Part shown: piece by piece, positions 61,513 to 64,000 of the stretch | Layout: every line of letters begins with the position of its first letter | Position numbering within the stretch: the first letter of the stretch is position 1 | DNA from: Telluria antibiotica | GTDB taxonomy: Bacteria > Pseudomonadota > Gammaproteobacteria > Burkholderiales > Burkholderiaceae_D | Assembly (NCBI RefSeq): GCF_011682055.1 | Contig: NZ_JAAQOM010000001.1 | Location: 558,001 to 622,000 of the forward strand | Direction of reading: 5' to 3' | Length of the DNA stretch: 64,000 nucleotides | Position numbers and translations under genes: made by a program | Notes under the pieces: generated by a model | Database searches by the model: none | What the model was told of the DNA's origin: nothing | The model's input: the letters and a program-made list of their open reading frames with translations, nothing else

Positions 61513-63894
61513 TCATGGTCGATGCTGGGTCAGCAAGTTCGCTAACTTGGCAACGTCGACCGGTTTCACAAGGTGGTGGTTGAATCCAGCTGCCATGGTT
61601 TTGAGCCTGTCATGTTCCTGACCGTATCCTGTCACCGCAATGAAGAGTGCATGCGCGGTCTCGGGCTCCGCCTTTAATCGACGGACCAGCTCGTTACCGT
61701 CCATTTCCGGAAGCCCGATATCGAGTATGCATACGTCGGGTTTTTCCTGGGTGGCGCGGACGATCGCGAGGGTCGACGAATGCGAGATCAGAACTTGATG
61801 ACCCAACGTTTCAAGATATAAAGCCAGCATTTGTGCCGCGTCGATGTTGTCGTCCACGACCAGAATACGCAGGGGCTGCTTCGGACGTGACGCTGGGTGC
61901 AGATTGCCGCTCTCGTTCACCGCCGCATCCGGCGCGACATGGTGGCGCGGGAGTCGCACGGTAAACTGACTTCCTTTACCTCGGCCCTCACTGAAGCAGC
62001 TGATCGTTCCGCCATGGAGTTCAGTCAGACTCTTGACCAGGGCCAGGCCGATCCCCAGTCCTCCCTGGGCACGGTCTGATGTTCTCTCCGCCTGGGTAAA
62101 CAGCTCGAAGACTTGCGACTGCAGCTCCACCGGTATACCGATGCCGTTGTCTTCGATCGTTAGCGCCAGCGCATTTGCCTCGACCACCAGTCTCAAGCGA
62201 AGGTCGCCGCCTTGCGGTGTATATTTGGCTGCGTTATTGAGGAGGTTGGTGATAATTTGCACCAGGCGCTTCTGGTCCCCCATCACATAGGCTTTCTCCG
62301 CCGCCAGATCGAAGTGCAAGTGGTGGCGTTGCGCTTCGATAAATGGCCTGACCTGCTCGACTGCGCTATAAATGATCGATTTCAGGTCCAGCGAGCTTTT
62401 TTCGATCCTGACCAGACCCCGGGTTACCCTCGACACGTCCAGCAGGTCGTTGACAAGAGCCGTCATATGCTTGACCTGGCGGGCAATGATCCGGGAAGTC
62501 CTTTTGGTCAGCTTGTCGTCCAGGGAAGGCGCCTGCAGAACCTCGGCGGCTGCGGCGATGGGAGCCAGGGGATTTCTCAACTCATGGGCTAGCATCGCCA
62601 GGAACTCATCCTTGCGACGGTCTGCAGCGAGCAACCTCTCTTCCGTTTGCTTACGCTCCGTCACGTCGCGCGTCGTGCCCGCGACGGCTTCCACCTGGCC
62701 GTCAAGGCCGAGTACCGGCGTGAAAATGTACTCATAGATACGTCGGCCGTTCGTGCCTTCAAACGGTACTTCTCCACGAATGGATCGCTTGCTGGCGATG
62801 ACTTGATCGATCTCGCGGTCATGCATGTCCGCGTGCCATGGCTCATAACCGAGCTCCAGGCAGGTCTTTCCAATCGCCTCATCCCAGGTGCGGCCCCACA
62901 TCCGCAGCAATACCTTGTTGGCGTAGATAAACCGATGGTCCAGTCCGAAAACATAGGCCAGGTCCGGGGTATTCTCCAGACAGGCTTCGTAGAGCCGGCG
63001 GCGGCGTTCCGATTCCGCGATGACCTTGTCCAGTTCTGCTGCGTTCCTGGCCCGCTCGCTGGCAATCCTGGTTCGTTCAGCGACTTCCCTGATAAACACC
63101 AGTTCTTCAGCCGACCAGTTTTTAACCTGTGCGCCATTGACAAAAATGACCGCAACCAATTTACCTTTTTCGACCACCGGCACATTGACGAATGAGGCCG
63201 CGCTGCGTTCCTTCAAAGCGGTTGCAAAATCTGCAGTACGGCCGTCCTTGTCGACGTCATTGACGACAACGAGCTTCGCTGCCTTCAAGTCATCAATGAA
63301 CGATCCATAATGCCGCAGGTGCAGCGTGCCGGCCAAGCTCTCCACACCCGGGGCATTCCAGTCGCGGACGACGTGCAGTGTTTCGGCAACAGGGTCGATG
63401 GTTCCGTATCCCACCCGGCTTGCGCCCAGTGTCTGCCCCAGGATTTCAGCGGCTCTGTACATGATCTCTTCCGGCCTGCTCAGGTCGCGAAAGATGTCGG
63501 TCAAGTTGACCAGTGCGGTGCGGCGCTCCTCCTCACGCATACGGGCAGTAACATCACGAAAATAAACGGACAACCCGTCTGGAGCCGGATACACATTGAC
63601 GTCATACCACCGGTCGTGATCGGGATAGTAGGAGTTGAATGTCTGGGAGGTGCGCTCTTCGGCCGCTTTTCGATACATCCGTTCGAAGTCGCTTCCCACG
63701 GTACCGGGATACACATCCCATATGCTTTTTCCGAGCAGGTCCTTGGACTCGCATCCGAGTGTCGCGACCGTCTGACGGTTGACATAGGAGAACTCCCAGT
63801 TACTGTTGAGGCTAAAAAAAGCGTCGGTGATGCTGTCCAGGATAGTCTCTGCATCACTTAGCCGGACACGGCTGTCACTTGTTTGATCTTGCAT
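61513..63894 (-). CDS. Hybrid sensor histidine kinase/response regulator (PAS-GAF-PAS-HK-REC)
   Basis: 793-aa soluble sensor kinase with no membrane segment. Order: PAS (about 10-120), GAF (about 130-285), PAS with PAC (about 295-412), HisKA with His437 in MLAHELRNPLAPI, HATPase (N-box Asn554, G-box around 583-588 and 611-616), and a C-terminal receiver with the phosphate acceptor Asp725 (CILDIGLPEMDG). It would autophosphorylate on a cytoplasmic signal. Its DNA looks less GC-rich than its neighbours, with more A/T third positions, suggesting a different history. It converges on the thiolase and is not obviously tied to the catabolic island. Confidence 0.93.
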   Translation of the reverse strand: MQDQTSDSRVRLSDAETILDSITDAFFSLNSNWEFSYVNRQTVATLGCESKDLLGKSIWDVYPGTVGSDFERMYRKAAEERTSQTFNSYYPDHDRWYDVNVYPAPDGLSVYFRDVTARMREEERRTALVNLTDIFRDLSRPEEIMYRAAEILGQTLGASRVGYGTIDPVAETLHVVRDWNAPGVESLAGTLHLRHYGSFIDDLKAAKLVVVNDVDKDGRTADFATALKERSAASFVNVPVVEKGKLVAVIFVNGAQVKNWSAEELVFIREVAERTRIASERARNAAELDKVIAESERRRRLYEACLENTPDLAYVFGLDHRFIYANKVLLRMWGRTWDEAIGKTCLELGYEPWHADMHDREIDQVIASKRSIRGEVPFEGTNGRRIYEYIFTPVLGLDGQVEAVAGTTRDVTERKQTEERLLAADRRKDEFLAMLAHELRNPLAPIAAAAEVLQAPSLDDKLTKRTSRIIARQVKHMTALVNDLLDVSRVTRGLVRIEKSSLDLKSIIYSAVEQVRPFIEAQRHHLHFDLAAEKAYVMGDQKRLVQIITNLLNNAAKYTPQGGDLRLRLVVEANALALTIEDNGIGIPVELQSQVFELFTQAERTSDRAQGGLGIGLALVKSLTELHGGTISCFSEGRGKGSQFTVRLPRHHVAPDAAVNESGNLHPASRPKQPLRILVVDDNIDAAQMLALYLETLGHQVLISHSSTLAIVRATQEKPDVCILDIGLPEMDGNELVRRLKAEPETAHALFIAVTGYGQEHDRLKTMAAGFNHHLVKPVDVAKLANLLTQHRP

Positions 63895-63905
63895 TCAACG
63901 AATTC

Positions 63906-64000
63906 TCAATGGGATACGACCCAGAGTGTAAAGGTTTTCAGCCTGGCGAGCAGGTCGGGAAGTAGCGTGCCCTCCACGAACCGTCGCGACGACCGTTGCG
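63906..64000 (-). CDS. Possible 3' end of an upstream gene, cut by window edge
   Basis: A 31-codon open frame enters from the right edge and stops 11 bp before the kinase start. Its end (FVEGTLLPDLLARLKTFTLWVVSH) has a protein-like composition and GC-rich third positions. The fragment is too short to name, and the small gap would make it an operon partner of the kinase. Confidence 0.3.
   Translation of the reverse strand, partial: QRSSRRFVEGTLLPDLLARLKTFTLWVVSH

Overview
The window is GC-rich DNA, coding almost end to end, in long tightly packed operons with ATGA/GTGA stop-start overlaps. Codon use, the liu leucine operon with an ETF:quinone oxidoreductase and phosphoenolpyruvate synthase beside it, and the overall style suggest a betaproteobacterium of the Burkholderiales, perhaps Oxalobacteraceae (Massilia/Duganella-like). 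This is an inference from style, as no rRNA or taxonomic marker is present. I saw no tRNA, rRNA, insertion sequence, phage gene or CRISPR array.

Positions 1-49,400 form one catabolic island. From the left: (i) a leftward operon amidohydrolase - FAH-family enzyme - 3-hydroxyacyl-CoA dehydrogenase - thiolase (cut by the window edge); (ii) SDR and TetR, with a divergent DUF2889 gene; (iii) a leftward operon SDR - FAH-family enzyme - MFS - ferredoxin reductase, with a divergent DUF35 + Ltp2-like aldolase pair; (iv) IclR; (v) P450-type ferredoxin - SDR - extradiol dioxygenase; (vi) fused 2-oxoacid (indolepyruvate-type):ferredoxin oxidoreductase - etfB - etfA, with a divergent LysR; (vii) a leftward operon amidohydrolase - two ACAD subunits - enoyl-CoA hydratase - ACAD; (viii) a P450; (ix) a leftward operon CMD-family protein - double CaiB CoA-transferase - SDR - ACAD10/11-like ACAD - APH-like kinase - MFS - SDR; (x) a second P450 with an unknown 351-aa protein and a SnoaL-like protein; (xi) TetR with a phytoene-desaturase-like FAD enzyme; (xii) TetR with a histone-like tail, and a divergent operon acyl-CoA ligase - VOC protein - TonB receptor - MFS - MarR.

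The gene content fits complete uptake and breakdown of a hydrophobic polycyclic or terpenoid-like compound: outer-membrane import, hydroxylation by P450/ferredoxin/reductase, meta-cleavage of a catechol, oxidative decarboxylation of the resulting 2-oxoacid to a CoA ester, then beta-oxidation feeding ETF. The set P450 + extradiol dioxygenase + indolepyruvate-type oxidoreductase + TonB receptor is, as I recall it, the signature of the aerobic 4,5-seco estrogen pathway of sphingomonads. An estrogen-like phenolic steroid is therefore my leading, unproven, hypothesis for the substrate.

The most striking non-coding signal is a 27-bp dyad, roughly TTnAACA-N13-TGTTCAT. It occurs ten times, always in an intergenic gap and always at the head of one of the island's catabolic operons. 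It appears to define a single regulon, probably read by one or both of two paralogous TetR proteins encoded near the ends of the island. A different dyad (TTTGAC-N5-GTCAAA) marks the TetR/FAD-enzyme unit, and a third marks the iclR gene.

From 49,450 to the end the content is ordinary central metabolism: liuABCDE (leucine/isovalerate degradation) with ETF:quinone oxidoreductase, ppsA, a thiolase, and a hybrid sensor histidine kinase. No gene-free stretch exceeds about 200 bp.
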